Of a stretch of 64,000 bases of DNA, positions 24,820-34,396 are shown piece after piece (position 1 is the first letter of the stretch; each line of letters begins with the position of its first letter). The notes under the pieces are model-generated. The model worked only from the letters and a program-made list of their open reading frames with translations, made no database searches and was not told the origin of the DNA. The stretch covers positions 186,001 to 250,000 of the forward strand of contig SUSV01000001.1 of assembly GCA_015063245.1 (NCBI GenBank). The letters are read 5' to 3'. Position numbers and translations under genes: made by a program. This DNA is from Thermoplasmata archaeon (lineage in GTDB: Archaea; Thermoplasmatota; Thermoplasmata; Methanomassiliicoccales; Methanomethylophilaceae).

Positions 24820-25476
24820 ATGGACAGGATCTCCGATTACGATACGGTCCTCGGCATATGCGAGGATGAGATCTCTCTCAAGGGGTCCCGTTTCATCGGT
24901 ATCCTCATGCCGTGTCCTGCGGAATCGGATATCTCTGTATGCATCGAGACGGTCGCCAAGAGGTATCCGAACGCGACCCATTACTGCTATGCTGCGATCT
25001 TCGGAGGCTTCGAGAGGAAGGAGAAATCCAGCGACAACGGGGAGCCTTCAGGTACTGCCGGCAAACCCATCCTTTTTATGCTGAAGGGTTCCGGGCTGAG
25101 CGACGCGATATGTATCGTAGTGAGGTACTTCGGGGGAACCCTTCTGGGAACAGGAGGTCTGGTGCACGCGTATACCGAAGGCGCCAGGATCGCCCTGGAG
25201 AAGGCGGAGAGGCACAGCCGTGTCGCTTGTGCGGTATTCCGCTTCACACTTGATTATTCGTACTACAGCGTGTTCGAGAGCAAGTGCCGCGACCTGATGG
25301 CGAAGGCTCCGAAGTGCGATTATACCGACAAGGTGGATGTCAGGGCATGGGTGAGGGTGGACGATGAGGAAGAATTCGTCCGCAGGATAACCGATCTCAC
25401 GGAGAGGCATGTCATGCTCAGGAAGGCGGATGACGAGTATATCGACGACGCATTCCCGATAAGGAAAGCAAAGTAA
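24820..25476 (+). CDS. YigZ/IMPACT family protein
   Basis: 218 aa. UPF0029 signature: KGSRFIGILMPC, ATHYCYAAIFG, SSDNGEPSGTAGKPIL and the long conserved VVRYFGGTLLGTGGLVHAYT. The C-terminal domain is the YigZ ferredoxin-like part. Homologues bind ribosomes or RNA in translation control; the archaeal role is unknown. Start at ATG 24820 rather than an upstream TTG because it opens the conserved fold. It ends in TAA, unusual for this window. Confidence 0.9.
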   Translation: MDRISDYDTVLGICEDEISLKGSRFIGILMPCPAESDISVCIETVAKRYPNATHYCYAAIFGGFERKEKSSDNGEPSGTAGKPILFMLKGSGLSDAICIVVRYFGGTLLGTGGLVHAYTEGARIALEKAERHSRVACAVFRFTLDYSYYSVFESKCRDLMAKAPKCDYTDKVDVRAWVRVDDEEEFVRRITDLTERHVMLRKADDEYIDDAFPIRKAK

Positions 25477-25545
25477 TACGATATCGAAATACGTGTTACC
25501 TGACTTCTCGCGCCATTTTAGTAGGATGAGATTATAGCCTTCGGT

Positions 25546-27354
25546 ATGCTGATTAAAGCCCAGTCGATAACGAAGGCATTTGGTCCACTGAAAGTTCTCA
25601 AGGATGTCAGCCTGCAGATCAACGAGGGCGACAGCATAGGCCTCATCGGCGTGAACGGCGCCGGTAAGAGCACATTCCTAAAGATCATGCTCGGGGAGCT
25701 CAAACCCGACACCGGCGAACTCACCCGCAACACGCAGAGGATCGGATATCTGGAGCAGTTCCCCGAATCATCCCACGAATACACGGTCAGGGACGTCCTT
25801 GGAAGGCCGTACGGCCATATCGAGAACATCAAGCGCCGTCTGCAGGAGATCGAGGACCAGATGATGGCCGGAGGCGACATCGACTGGAACGCCCTGGCGG
25901 AGGAGAATGCCAAGCTCGAATCGCAGCTCGCCAAGTGCGATATGGACGACGAGGGCAACCAGAAGAAGGCATTGGAGAGGGTCGGTCTGTCCGAGGAGTT
26001 CATGGACAGGACCATGGACTCTCTGTCCGGAGGAGAGAGGGCGAAGGTCATGCTCTCCAGGATCGTCGTACAGGCGGAGGAGTGCGATCTGCTCGTCATG
26101 GACGAGCCCACATCGCATCTCGACATCGACACCGTAGAATGGCTGGAGGACTATCTCCTCGATTCCCACTGCGCCGTCCTGGTGATCAGCCATGACAGGT
26201 ACTTCCTCGACAAGATCGCCACGAGGATGCTGGAGATCGAGCACGGCAAATCCAGGGAATACAAAGGCAACTACTCGGATTTCATCATGAAGAAGATGCT
26301 CGACCTCGAAAGAGCTAGGAAGGAATATCAGAAGTACATGACGGAGAAGAGGCATCAGGAATCCATCGCCAAGCAGATGTACATCGACAACCCGTTCCTG
26401 ACGGTCCACAAGACCAGGCAGAAGATGATCGACAAGATGGAGGTCAAGGAGAAGCCCGACAAGATGGAGGAGATCACCGTCAAGATCCAGGCCGCCCACA
26501 AGTCGGGGAAGAATGTCCTCATGGCCAAGGACATCTCGGTGGATTACAGCGGGAAGATGATCCTCGAACATGTGAACCTCGATGTCCAGAAGGGGGAGAA
26601 GATCGGGATATTCGGTGCCAACGGACAGGGCAAGTCAACATTGCTGAAAGCGATCCTCGAGGAGATCCCCTGCAAGGGAGAGCTCTGGATGGCACCGGGT
26701 GCCAAGATCGGATACTACTCGCAGAACCATGAGGGACTCGATCTCAAGCTCTCGGCAGAGGAGCAGATCCTCACAGTCATAGGGAAGGAGCGCAGAGGGG
26801 AGGCAAGGCAGATGCTCGCACGCTTCCTCCTGTTCGGAGAGGATGTAGAAAGGCCGATGTCCACACTGTCCGGAGGACAGAGGGCGAGGGTCGCGATGTG
26901 CCTCCTGCTCCTGGATGCCACGAACCTGCTCATCCTGGACGAGCCTACGAACTATCTGGACATCCCGGCGAAGCACGCGATAGAGGAGGCATTGGTGGAG
27001 TATGACGGTACGGTCATCACGGTCACCCACGACAGGTACTTCCTAGATACCGTCTGCACCAAGATGATCGAGGTCAAGGACCACCACGCCACTGTGTTCT
27101 CAGGAACATATTCCGAGATGAAGGGCAGGAAGAACACCAAGGAGATCGTGATGGATGCGGACGAGTACCGTGTTCTGTCGCCGTTCACCAATTGGGTCAC
27201 CGGCAAGAAATATGTCAAGGGGGACCGTGTCCTCATCGCCCCGGCGGATCAGAAGAGCTTCGAATGGGCTCTCAACCAGGGCAAGCTGAAGAAGACCGGC
27301 GGACGCCAGAGGAAGAAGGTCAATGTCCCCGATGCACCGAAGCAGAATCCCTGA
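25546..27354 (+). CDS. ABC-F family ATPase
   Basis: 602 aa, two ABC cassettes and no membrane segments. Walker A GVNGAGKST (about 38) and GANGQGKST (about 358); ABC signatures LSGGERAKV and LSGGQRARV; Walker B LLVMDEPTSHLD and LLILDEPTNYLD. The linker between cassettes (charged helices, LDLERARKEYQKYMTEK) is the ABC-F ribosome-reaching arm. ABC-F proteins act on stalled or initiating ribosomes. The lysine/arginine-rich tail (GGRQRKKVN) fits RNA contact. Single gene. Confidence 0.92.
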   Translation: MLIKAQSITKAFGPLKVLKDVSLQINEGDSIGLIGVNGAGKSTFLKIMLGELKPDTGELTRNTQRIGYLEQFPESSHEYTVRDVLGRPYGHIENIKRRLQEIEDQMMAGGDIDWNALAEENAKLESQLAKCDMDDEGNQKKALERVGLSEEFMDRTMDSLSGGERAKVMLSRIVVQAEECDLLVMDEPTSHLDIDTVEWLEDYLLDSHCAVLVISHDRYFLDKIATRMLEIEHGKSREYKGNYSDFIMKKMLDLERARKEYQKYMTEKRHQESIAKQMYIDNPFLTVHKTRQKMIDKMEVKEKPDKMEEITVKIQAAHKSGKNVLMAKDISVDYSGKMILEHVNLDVQKGEKIGIFGANGQGKSTLLKAILEEIPCKGELWMAPGAKIGYYSQNHEGLDLKLSAEEQILTVIGKERRGEARQMLARFLLFGEDVERPMSTLSGGQRARVAMCLLLLDATNLLILDEPTNYLDIPAKHAIEEALVEYDGTVITVTHDRYFLDTVCTKMIEVKDHHATVFSGTYSEMKGRKNTKEIVMDADEYRVLSPFTNWVTGKKYVKGDRVLIAPADQKSFEWALNQGKLKKTGGRQRKKVNVPDAPKQNP

Positions 27355-27415
27355 TTTTGTCAAACCGGTCGATGCATGCCCGTATCTCGCTGGCCCGGCA
27401 AAAGAACAGGGCTCC

Positions 27416-27670
27416 TCAAATCTCGACGGTGAACGATTTCTTAGGATAGAAGCTCGGATCCAGGAAGTAATCCTTCATCTTGGAGGGTATGTCTCCTATC
27501 CTGTAGTTCTTCGCGGTCGTCCCCACATACACGTATCCGGAAGGATTGGCCGATCCGGGGATCGTCTGTGCCTTTACGGCAGCGCACATGTGGCCCGGAA
27601 GGATCTGCAGCGCCACGTCGTATTGCAAGTCCAGCTTTTCTCCCCGCAGCCAGGGTCCGTCGATGAACAA
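27416..27670 (-). CDS. Short hypothetical protein, possibly a gene fragment
   Basis: 84 codons, no recognised family. It reads like a folded protein (ALQILPGHMCAAVKAQTIP, YVYVGTTAKNYRIGDIPSKM, FLDPSFYPKKSFTVEI) and has fair codon use, but there is no clear promoter; it starts 50 bases beyond the aconitase stop, past its hairpin. It may be the C-terminal end of a lost larger gene. Confidence 0.45.
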   Translation of the reverse strand: MFIDGPWLRGEKLDLQYDVALQILPGHMCAAVKAQTIPGSANPSGYVYVGTTAKNYRIGDIPSKMKDYFLDPSFYPKKSFTVEI

Positions 27671-27684
27671 TCTGGATGCATAAT

Positions 27685-27710
27685 GGGGAGCCGCCCTTAC
27701 GGACGGCCCC
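27685..27710 (-). terminator. Hairpin after acnA
   Basis: On the transcript GGGGCCGTCC pairs with GGGCGGCTCCCC (mismatched) around a 4-base loop, 9 bases past a TGAAAC stop context. Confidence 0.55.
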
Positions 27711-27719
27711 GTTGAGGTT

Positions 27720-30356
27720 TCACTGGTCGGCCATCCTTCTCAGGACGTACTGGAGAATGCCGCCGTTGGCGATGTACTCGACCTCTGCTGGCACATCAAC
27801 TCTGCAGATGGTCTTGAACTCGAGTTTCTTGCCGTCCTTGTAGGCGGTGACGTAGATCTCGCCCTTGGGCTCGAGGTCCGAGAGGTCGATGTCGAACGTC
27901 TCCGTTCCGTCGAGTTGGAGCGTCTCGCAGTTCTGTCCCGGGAGGAACTGGAGCGGGACGATTCCCATTCCAACGAGGTTGGACCTGTGGATCCTCTCGA
28001 ACGATTCCGCGATGACCGCTCTGATTCCGAGCAGGAACGGTCCCTTAGCGGCCCAGTCCCTGGAGCTTCCCGTTCCGTACTCCTTGCCTGCAAGGATTAT
28101 GAGGGGAGTCATGTCCTCCTCGTACTTCCTGGACGTCTCGAAGATCGTGTCGACCGATCCGTCGGGCATGTACTTGGACTTGCTTCCCTCGGTGCCCGGT
28201 ACGAGCTGGTTCTTTAGCCTGACGTTGGCGAACGTTCCGCGGACCATGACCTCGTGGTTCGCCCTTCTGGATCCGTAGGAGTTGAAGTCCTCCTTCTTGA
28301 CCCCCTTCGAGAGGAGGTACCTTCCCGCGTCCGAATCCGCCGAGAATACGCCTGCGGGCGATATGTGGTCGGTGGTGATGGAATCGCCGAGCTTCGCGAG
28401 GCATCTAGCTCTTTTGATGCTCTTGATCTCGGGCTCCTCGAATATCTCGTCGAAGAAGGGAGGGTTCCTGATGTATGTGGATGCTTCATCCCAGTTGAAG
28501 AGGGCGGAATCGCTACACTCCACGGCATCCCACCTTGCGGATCCCTTGAAGATCTCCTTGTACTTGGACACATAGGTCTCCCTCGTGACGTACTTGTCGG
28601 TGATCTCCTGGATCTCCTCGTCGCTGGGCCAGATATCCCTGAGGTAGACGTCCTTGCCGTCAACGTTCGCCAGAGGCTCCCTGTCCATGTCGATGTCCAC
28701 GCGGCCGGCGATGGCGAATGCCACGACGAGGGGCGGGGATGCGAGGTAGTTGGCCTTCACGAGGGGGTGGATACGTCCCTCGAAGTTCCTGTTGCTAGAA
28801 GCGATGGCGGCGACCGCGAGGTCGTTGGCGATGATCGAGTTGCTGACCTTTTCCGAGAGGGGTCCGCTGTTACCGATGCAGGTCATGCATCCGTATCCGC
28901 ATACCTGGAATCCGAGCTTCTCCATGTATGGGAGCAGGCCCGAGTTCTTCAGATACTCGGTGACGACCCTTGATCCGGGTGCGAGCGATGTCTTGACGTA
29001 ATCCTTGGGCTTGAGCCCGAGCTCGGCAGCCTTCTTGGCCACGAGTCCCGCGGCGATCATGACGGAGGGGTTGGCCGTGTTTGTGCATGATGTTATCGAA
29101 GCGATGACGAGGGATCCGTCTCCGAGCTGGTCCGAGAAGGGCTTCTTCTGCTCCTCGACGCCGAGCGCCTTGAGGGTTTCCGCGAACTTCTCCTTCATCT
29201 CCGAGAGGAGGATCCTGTCCTGGGGCCTCTTGTGTCCTGCAAGACACGGTTCCACGGTCGAGAGGTCGAGCTCCAATGTGTCGGTGTACTCGGGCTCGCC
29301 CTCGTACCACATTGTCTGCTCCTTCATGTATTTCTCAATGGTGTCGATGTGGTCCTCGTCCCTTCCGCTGAGCCTGAGGTAGTCTATCGTCTTCTCATCG
29401 ACAGGGAAGAATCCCATGGTCGCTCCGTACTCGGGGCCCATGTTGGCGATGGTCGCCCTGTCCGCGAGACAGAGGTTCTTGTATCCGGGTCCGTAGAACT
29501 CAACGAACTTTCCGACGACGCCCTTCTTCCTGAGCATCTGCACCACGGTGAGGACGAGGTCGGTGGCCGTGACGCCTCCGCTGAGCCTTCCAGTGAGCTT
29601 GAATCCGATGACATCGGGCAGCTTCATGTAGCTGGGCTGTCCGACCATGACCGCTTCAGCCTCGATTCCCCCGACACCCCATCCGACGACTCCGAGTCCG
29701 TCGATCTGAGTGGTGTGGGAGTCGGTTCCGAAGCATGAGTCGGGATATGCGATGGTCTTCCCGTCCTTCTCCTTCACGTGGACGAGGGGGGACAGGTATT
29801 CGAGGTTGACCTGATGGCAGATTCCGTTTCCCGGAGGCACTGCGCGGAAGTTCTTCAGGGACTTCTGCGCCCACTTGAAGAGGGCGTACCTCTCCTTGTT
29901 CCTCTGGAAGTCTAGCTGTTCGTTAAGCTCCTGTGCGTCGTCCCTTCCGGCGTAATCGGTGTTGACCGAATGGTCGATGACGAGGTCGACCGGGATCATC
30001 GGGTTGATAAGCTCGGGGTCCTTGCCCATCGCTTCCACCGCATTCCTCATCGATGCGAGGTCGGTGATGGCCGCCCCTCCCGTGAGGTCCTGCAGCAGGA
30101 CCCTCGCGGGGATCCATGGGATGTCCCTGTCCGTGTTCTCCTTGGGATTCCAGGATGCCGCCGTGATGACATCCTCGTCCGTGATGATTTTCCCGTCCCT
30201 CTGCCTGAGCATGGATTCTACAATGACCTTGATGGAATAGGGCATCTTCGAGAGGTCCTTGATGGCCCCTTTGGCCTCAAGGTCCCTGAGGCTGTAAATC
30301 TGGAGCTTGCCCTCCTTGGTCTCGATCGTTCTTGTGCATTCTCCGATATCGGTCAT
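27720..30356 (-). CDS. acnA: Aconitate hydratase (AcnA/IRP type)
   Basis: Interconverts citrate and isocitrate with a [4Fe-4S] cluster. Cluster cysteines are in ASITSCTNTANPSV and MTCIGNSGPL (CxxC type); also DSHTTQIDGLGVVGWGVGG and the C-terminal domain GSSRDWAAKGPFLLG. 878 aa, normal for AcnA. The start at 30356 (MTDIGEC) has GAGG about 8 bases upstream; the frame extends to 30416 without a site. Together with the isocitrate dehydrogenase at 21.6 kb it should feed 2-oxoglutarate for glutamate synthesis. Confidence 0.96.
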   Translation of the reverse strand: MTDIGECTRTIETKEGKLQIYSLRDLEAKGAIKDLSKMPYSIKVIVESMLRQRDGKIITDEDVITAASWNPKENTDRDIPWIPARVLLQDLTGGAAITDLASMRNAVEAMGKDPELINPMIPVDLVIDHSVNTDYAGRDDAQELNEQLDFQRNKERYALFKWAQKSLKNFRAVPPGNGICHQVNLEYLSPLVHVKEKDGKTIAYPDSCFGTDSHTTQIDGLGVVGWGVGGIEAEAVMVGQPSYMKLPDVIGFKLTGRLSGGVTATDLVLTVVQMLRKKGVVGKFVEFYGPGYKNLCLADRATIANMGPEYGATMGFFPVDEKTIDYLRLSGRDEDHIDTIEKYMKEQTMWYEGEPEYTDTLELDLSTVEPCLAGHKRPQDRILLSEMKEKFAETLKALGVEEQKKPFSDQLGDGSLVIASITSCTNTANPSVMIAAGLVAKKAAELGLKPKDYVKTSLAPGSRVVTEYLKNSGLLPYMEKLGFQVCGYGCMTCIGNSGPLSEKVSNSIIANDLAVAAIASSNRNFEGRIHPLVKANYLASPPLVVAFAIAGRVDIDMDREPLANVDGKDVYLRDIWPSDEEIQEITDKYVTRETYVSKYKEIFKGSARWDAVECSDSALFNWDEASTYIRNPPFFDEIFEEPEIKSIKRARCLAKLGDSITTDHISPAGVFSADSDAGRYLLSKGVKKEDFNSYGSRRANHEVMVRGTFANVRLKNQLVPGTEGSKSKYMPDGSVDTIFETSRKYEEDMTPLIILAGKEYGTGSSRDWAAKGPFLLGIRAVIAESFERIHRSNLVGMGIVPLQFLPGQNCETLQLDGTETFDIDLSDLEPKGEIYVTAYKDGKKLEFKTICRVDVPAEVEYIANGGILQYVLRRMADQ

Positions 30357-30449
30357 GCTGTTTCCTCTGTGTGCGCTTATAATCGCATAATAATTAAAGG
30401 TGATTAGGCCTTTCAATCGTCATTTGTCGTTTTATCGATTCGTCATCAT

Positions 30450-30456
30450 TATATAT
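30450..30456 (+). promoter_or_regulatory. TATA box of the mevalonate operon
   Basis: TATATAT, about 25-29 bases upstream of the HTH regulator ATG. GGGGGAT lies right before the ATG. Expected to drive the four-gene unit to 33805. Confidence 0.55.
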
Positions 30457-30478
30457 CGTACACATCTACACGGGGGAT

Positions 30479-31174
30479 ATGGTGGAAGAGTTCAAGCAGA
30501 AGATAGCTGGCGAGATCGCCCTGTCTCCTGATCCCGGAAAGACCATCAGGAAGTGGAGAGAGGAATTCGGGCTCTCCCAACACCAGTTGGCAGATAGTAT
30601 GGGGATATCCCACTCCGTTGTAAGCGACTATGAATCCGGAAGGAGGAAGTCGCCCGGAGTCGGCGTTATCAAGAAGATGGTTGAGGCGCTCATCTCCCTC
30701 GATGAGGAGAAAGGTTCCCCTACAATCTCGAAATACATACCCGAGTATAAGCTGGATTGCATTCTCGCTTCCGACGAATTCCCCGTGGGTATCGAGATGG
30801 ACAGATTCATCGAGGCCATCGGGGGAAAGAATCTCGTGACGGACGAGCTCCCATCAAAGATCGTGTACGGATACACGATCATCGACTCGGTCAAGGCAAT
30901 CCTGAGCCTCGGTTCCGAGGATTATATGAAGATGTACGGATGGAACATAGAGAGGGCATTGATATTCACCAACGTCCACTACGGACGCTCTCCTATGATC
31001 GCGATCCGCGCACACCCGCTGACGCCCGCTGTCGTGGTATATCTGAAGCCTGACGCGGTGGATCCGCTGGCGGTCAAGCTGGCACGTCTGGAGCGCATCC
31101 CGCTGGTTACCACCGATTCGGATGTGGAGACCATCGTGGAGAGGCTCACCTCTATGAAGGGAGAGGATGAATGA
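30479..31174 (+). CDS. HTH (Cro/cI-like) regulator of the HMG-CoA synthase operon
   Basis: 231 aa. Residues about 20-75 are a Cro/cI helix-turn-helix ([33 protein letters not shown]); the rest is a ligand-binding-like domain ([33 protein letters not shown]). This regulator next to HMG-CoA synthase is a recurring archaeal arrangement, so control of the mevalonate entry enzymes is likely, though the ligand is unknown. Its stop overlaps the start of the next gene (ATGATGG). Confidence 0.85.
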   Translation: MVEEFKQKIAGEIALSPDPGKTIRKWREEFGLSQHQLADSMGISHSVVSDYESGRRKSPGVGVIKKMVEALISLDEEKGSPTISKYIPEYKLDCILASDEFPVGIEMDRFIEAIGGKNLVTDELPSKIVYGYTIIDSVKAILSLGSEDYMKMYGWNIERALIFTNVHYGRSPMIAIRAHPLTPAVVVYLKPDAVDPLAVKLARLERIPLVTTDSDVETIVERLTSMKGEDE

Positions 31175-32226
31175 TGGATGTAGGAATTGTGAGTTATGGG
31201 GCATACGTGCCCAGGTACAGGATCAAGCCCGAGGAGATCGGGAGGATCTGGGGAGTGGACGGCAAGTCCATGGGAAAAGGATTGATGATCAACCAGAAGT
31301 CGGTACCGTCCCCCGACGAGGACGTAGTTACCATCGCGACCGAGGCCGCCAGGTATATGATGGCAAGGGTCCCGGAGGTCGATCCCAAGGACATCGGAGC
31401 GATGTATGTCGGTTCCGAATCCCACCCTTACGCGGTGAAACCGACCTCCACCATAGTCGCGGAGGCCATCGAGGCCACGCCCAACATGACCGCCGCCGAC
31501 ATGGAGTTCGCATGCAAGGCGGGAACCGCAGGCATCCAGGTCTGCATGGGATTGGTCGGATCAGGGATGATCAGATACGGTGTCGCCATCGGAGCGGATA
31601 CCTCGCAGGGAGCCCCCGGGGATGCATTGGAGTACTCTGCATCCGCAGGAGGGGCGGCATACCTGATCGGTACCGAGAAGATCATAGCCAAGATCAACAA
31701 GACGCTCAGTTTCACAACGGACACACCCGACTTCTGGAGGAGGGAGGGACAGCCATACCCCAAACACGGAGGAAGGTTCACCGGGGAGCCCGCTTACTTC
31801 AGGCACATCACCTCGGCAGCGAAGATGATGCTCGAGGACAGGGGCACGAAGCCCGAGGATTACGATTACGCCGTGTTCCACCAGCCGAACGGAAAGTTCC
31901 CCACGAGGGTGGCCGCACAGCTCGGATTCACACCCGAGCAGATTCAGTACGGGCTGCTCACCCCCGAGATAGGGAACACATACAGCGGAGCCGTCCCCCT
32001 GGGACTCGCGAACGTCCTCGACCACGCCAAGCCCGGCGACAGGATATTCGTCACCTCGTACGGTTCCGGAGCAGGAAGCGATGCCTTCGACATAACCGTC
32101 ACCGACGAGATAGCCAACTACAAGAGGGACAACGCTCCTGTGCTGGAGAAGATCCTCTCCAAGACAATCGACCTCGACTACGGCACATATGCCAAGTTCA
32201 AGGGAAAGATCGTGATGCCGGAGTGA
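31171..32226 (+). CDS. Hydroxymethylglutaryl-CoA synthase (archaeal)
   Basis: Condenses acetoacetyl-CoA with acetyl-CoA to HMG-CoA for isoprenoids. Catalytic Cys115 in [13 protein letters not shown], His in [15 protein letters not shown], and the closing GSGAGSDAF loop. 351 aa, the compact archaeal form. Start may be 31171 or 31174. In archaea this enzyme works in a complex with the thiolase and DUF35 protein encoded next, which channels acetoacetyl-CoA. Confidence 0.95.
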   Translation: MMDVGIVSYGAYVPRYRIKPEEIGRIWGVDGKSMGKGLMINQKSVPSPDEDVVTIATEAARYMMARVPEVDPKDIGAMYVGSESHPYAVKPTSTIVAEAIEATPNMTAADMEFACKAGTAGIQVCMGLVGSGMIRYGVAIGADTSQGAPGDALEYSASAGGAAYLIGTEKIIAKINKTLSFTTDTPDFWRREGQPYPKHGGRFTGEPAYFRHITSAAKMMLEDRGTKPEDYDYAVFHQPNGKFPTRVAAQLGFTPEQIQYGLLTPEIGNTYSGAVPLGLANVLDHAKPGDRIFVTSYGSGAGSDAFDITVTDEIANYKRDNAPVLEKILSKTIDLDYGTYAKFKGKIVMPE

Positions 32227-32231
32227 TTCAG

Positions 32232-33401
32232 ATGAGGGAAGTAGCAATCATAGGGACAGGAATCACCAAGTTCGGTGAGCTTTGGAACAAGTCATTCAGA
32301 GCCCTTGGTATCGAGGCCGGCATGAAGGCCATCGGCGATGCCAAGCTCTCGGGAAACGAGATCGATGCGGTGTACATCGGGAACATGTCCGCAGGACGCT
32401 TCATCAACCAGCAGCACATCGACGCGCTGGTAGCAGATTACTCCGGAATGGCCACCAACCACATCCCCGCCACAAGGGTCGAGGCCGGAGGGGCATCGGG
32501 AGGAGTTGCATTCAGGCAGGCGGTCATGGCAGTCGCATCCGGCATGCACGACATCGTGATGGTCGGAGGTGCGGAGAAGATGACCGACCTCGACGACGCA
32601 TCGATCAACGCCGTCATGGACGCCACCGCCGATTCGGAATGGGAGGCGGAGATGGGAGCGACATTCGCATCCCTCCATGCCATGATAGCGCAGAGGATGA
32701 TCCACGAGGGTACAGCGACACGCGAGGAGATCGCATCGGTGGCCGTCAACAGCCACTTCCACGGTGCATTCAACCCCAACGCTCAGTTCAGGAAGGCCGT
32801 CCCCATCGAGACGGTGCTCAGGTCCGGTCCCGTTGCGACACCGCTCGGGATGTTTGATTCGGCACCCATCTCTGACGGTGCGGCATCCGTGATCCTCTGT
32901 CCTCTCGAGGATGCCAAGAAATACACGGATTCATACGTCAAGGTAGCAGCCTCGGCACAGGCAAGCGATACGCTGGCACTGTTCCAGAGGGACGACATAA
33001 CATCCTACGGTGCGACCGTGGCGGCATCTAAGGCCGCATACGAGACGGCAGGCATCACAGCGCAGGACATAGCGGTCGCGGAGGTCCATGACGTGTACTC
33101 CGTAGGAGGTATCATGGCGCTGCAGGACCTCGGCTTCTACAAGAAGGGAGAGGCAGGTAAGGCCATGCTCGAAGGCCAGTGCCACTTCGACTCGGGAAAG
33201 GTCGCAGTCAACACATCCGGAGGGCTCAAGGCCCGCGGACACCCCATCGGAGCCACCGGTGTCGCGCAGATCGTCGAGATCGCCGAGCAGCTCAGGGGAA
33301 GGGCAGAGGGCAGGCAGGTCAAGGATGCCAAGTACGGACTCGCGCAGAACGTGGGCGGTACGGGATCCGCCGTCACCGTCAGCATACTGGAGGCGATCTG
33401 A
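32232..33401 (+). CDS. Archaeal acetyl-CoA C-acetyltransferase-like thiolase, catalytic Cys replaced by Gly
   Basis: 389 aa, co-linear with the archaeal thiolase of the HMG-CoA synthase complex (EVAIIGTGITKFGELWNKSF, VYIGNMSAGRF, SGGLKARGHPIGATG, LAQNVGGTGSAVTV). The remaining active-site parts NSHFHG-like and GHPIGATG are present. The nucleophile motif, normally VExACASGG, reads VEAGGASGG: the cysteine is Gly87, codon GGG at 32490-32492. So the acyl-enzyme step of a normal thiolase is not possible here. Either the enzyme works differently, it is an inactive scaffold, or another thiolase serves. It overlaps the DUF35 gene (TGATG). Confidence 0.9.
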   Translation: MREVAIIGTGITKFGELWNKSFRALGIEAGMKAIGDAKLSGNEIDAVYIGNMSAGRFINQQHIDALVADYSGMATNHIPATRVEAGGASGGVAFRQAVMAVASGMHDIVMVGGAEKMTDLDDASINAVMDATADSEWEAEMGATFASLHAMIAQRMIHEGTATREEIASVAVNSHFHGAFNPNAQFRKAVPIETVLRSGPVATPLGMFDSAPISDGAASVILCPLEDAKKYTDSYVKVAASAQASDTLALFQRDDITSYGATVAASKAAYETAGITAQDIAVAEVHDVYSVGGIMALQDLGFYKKGEAGKAMLEGQCHFDSGKVAVNTSGGLKARGHPIGATGVAQIVEIAEQLRGRAEGRQVKDAKYGLAQNVGGTGSAVTVSILEAI

Positions 33402-33805
33402 TGGCCGGAGTAGCGAGAGAGTGGAGGGAGATCCCCGGAAGGTACAACCTGAAAGGGACCAAGTGCGGCAACTGTGGAAAGATCTTCTTCCCCGCAAGGA
33501 GCTTCTGCCCCGTGTGCAGGAGGGCTTCCGTAGGGAAGATGGAGGAGTACAGCATCTCCAGGACAGGGAAGGTGTTCTCCTTCTCGATCGTCCACGAGGC
33601 TCCCGAATCCAACAGCATCCAGAAGCCCTACGTGGTAGCGATGATAGAGACCGACGACGGTGTGAAGATCACAGCGCAGCTCGTGGACGTGGAGTTCGAT
33701 CAGGTCTGCATCGGGATGCCGGTCCGCGCCGTCATGAGGAAGCTCTCCACCGACGGAGAGTCCGGAGTCATCCGCTACGGATACAAGTTCGTGCCCGTAG
33801 AGTGA
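33401..33805 (+). CDS. DUF35 zinc-ribbon/OB-fold protein
   Basis: 134 aa. N-terminal rubredoxin-like zinc ribbon C-x2-C ... C-x2-C (CGNCGKIFFPARSFCPVC), then the OB fold (GKVFSFSIVHEAP, KPYVVAMIETDDG, GYKFVPVE). In archaea it bridges thiolase and HMG-CoA synthase and shares the CoA arm between them. Its ATG overlaps the thiolase stop, so the pair is made together. Confidence 0.93.
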   Translation: MAGVAREWREIPGRYNLKGTKCGNCGKIFFPARSFCPVCRRASVGKMEEYSISRTGKVFSFSIVHEAPESNSIQKPYVVAMIETDDGVKITAQLVDVEFDQVCIGMPVRAVMRKLSTDGESGVIRYGYKFVPVE

Positions 33806-33813
33806 TAAAAAAC

Positions 33814-33829
33814 GAGGGGGAGACCCCTC
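33814..33829 (+). terminator. Hairpin terminator, GAGA loop, between convergent genes
   Basis: GAGGGG-GAGA-CCCCTC then TTTCTTC, shortly after the DUF35 stop. On the other strand it also lies 15 bases past the Cgi121 stop, so it may serve both. Confidence 0.75.
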
Positions 33830-33843
33830 TTTCTTCATCAGTT

Positions 33844-34302
33844 TTATACTTTCAGAAGCTCGACCATGGCCACGTTCTCGACGGCCTGGTCCTCGTACGG
33901 CACGGAGCCCTTGTGCAGGCCGAGCGCCTCAGCCTTCGAATCATCGGTGTCGAAGAGGCTGTCGTCCCTCTCCATGCCGATCTCATCCAGCTTAGGGTCA
34001 TCGATGTCCACGAGAAGCGCGATATACTCGTTCCTTCCAGCCTTCGGCTTCATCTTGGACAGCGCTTTGGAGATCTGCCTCTCCCACGCCGCATAGAGGA
34101 TGATCTCGGTGAGAATGGTCTTGGAACGGTTGGTTCCTTCGTCGAAGGACCTCTTGGCGTGGTTCGCGGCACAGATGACGTGATCCTTGCCTGCGACCAT
34201 GGCCGGGTCCATGAGCACCACATCCCCTCCCATCGAGGTGAAATGGGATACGATTTCATCAAACGAAGCGTTCCCCCGGATGCCTATGGCCTGGAATTCC
34301 AT
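33844..34302 (-). CDS. KEOPS complex subunit Cgi121
   Basis: 152 aa. Pattern IGIRGNASFDEIVSHFTSMG, FMDPAMVAGKDHVICAANHA-like segment (VVLMDPAMVAGKDHVICAANHA shortened), SKTILTEIILYAAWERQIS and IGMERDDSLF match Cgi121/TPRKB, which delivers tRNA to the KEOPS complex for t6A37 synthesis. The frame is open far upstream across thrB, but the conserved domain starts at ATG 34302. Ends in TAA. It is divergent from thrB and 2.2 kb from a Hel308-like gene, its frequent archaeal neighbour. Confidence 0.85.
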   Translation of the reverse strand: MEFQAIGIRGNASFDEIVSHFTSMGGDVVLMDPAMVAGKDHVICAANHAKRSFDEGTNRSKTILTEIILYAAWERQISKALSKMKPKAGRNEYIALLVDIDDPKLDEIGMERDDSLFDTDDSKAEALGLHKGSVPYEDQAVENVAMVELLKV

Positions 34303-34353
34303 ATTCCGAGGAACGACAGCCGTCTTATTATCATTATCGCCGCCTGGACCATC

Positions 34354-34360
34354 TTTATTA
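34354..34360 (+). promoter_or_regulatory. TATA-like element of thrB-thrC
   Basis: TTTATTA within ATCTTTATTAATTA, about 37-43 bases upstream of the thrB ATG. Confidence 0.45.
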
Positions 34361-34396
34361 ATTACTAGCGGATACGCGCGACTAGTACGTGATCGT

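Noticed and set aside
31167..32231. N-terminal extension of the thiolase frame over the HMG-CoA synthase gene
   Set aside because: The extension is the out-of-frame reading of HMG-CoA synthase; the thiolase begins at ATG 32232.
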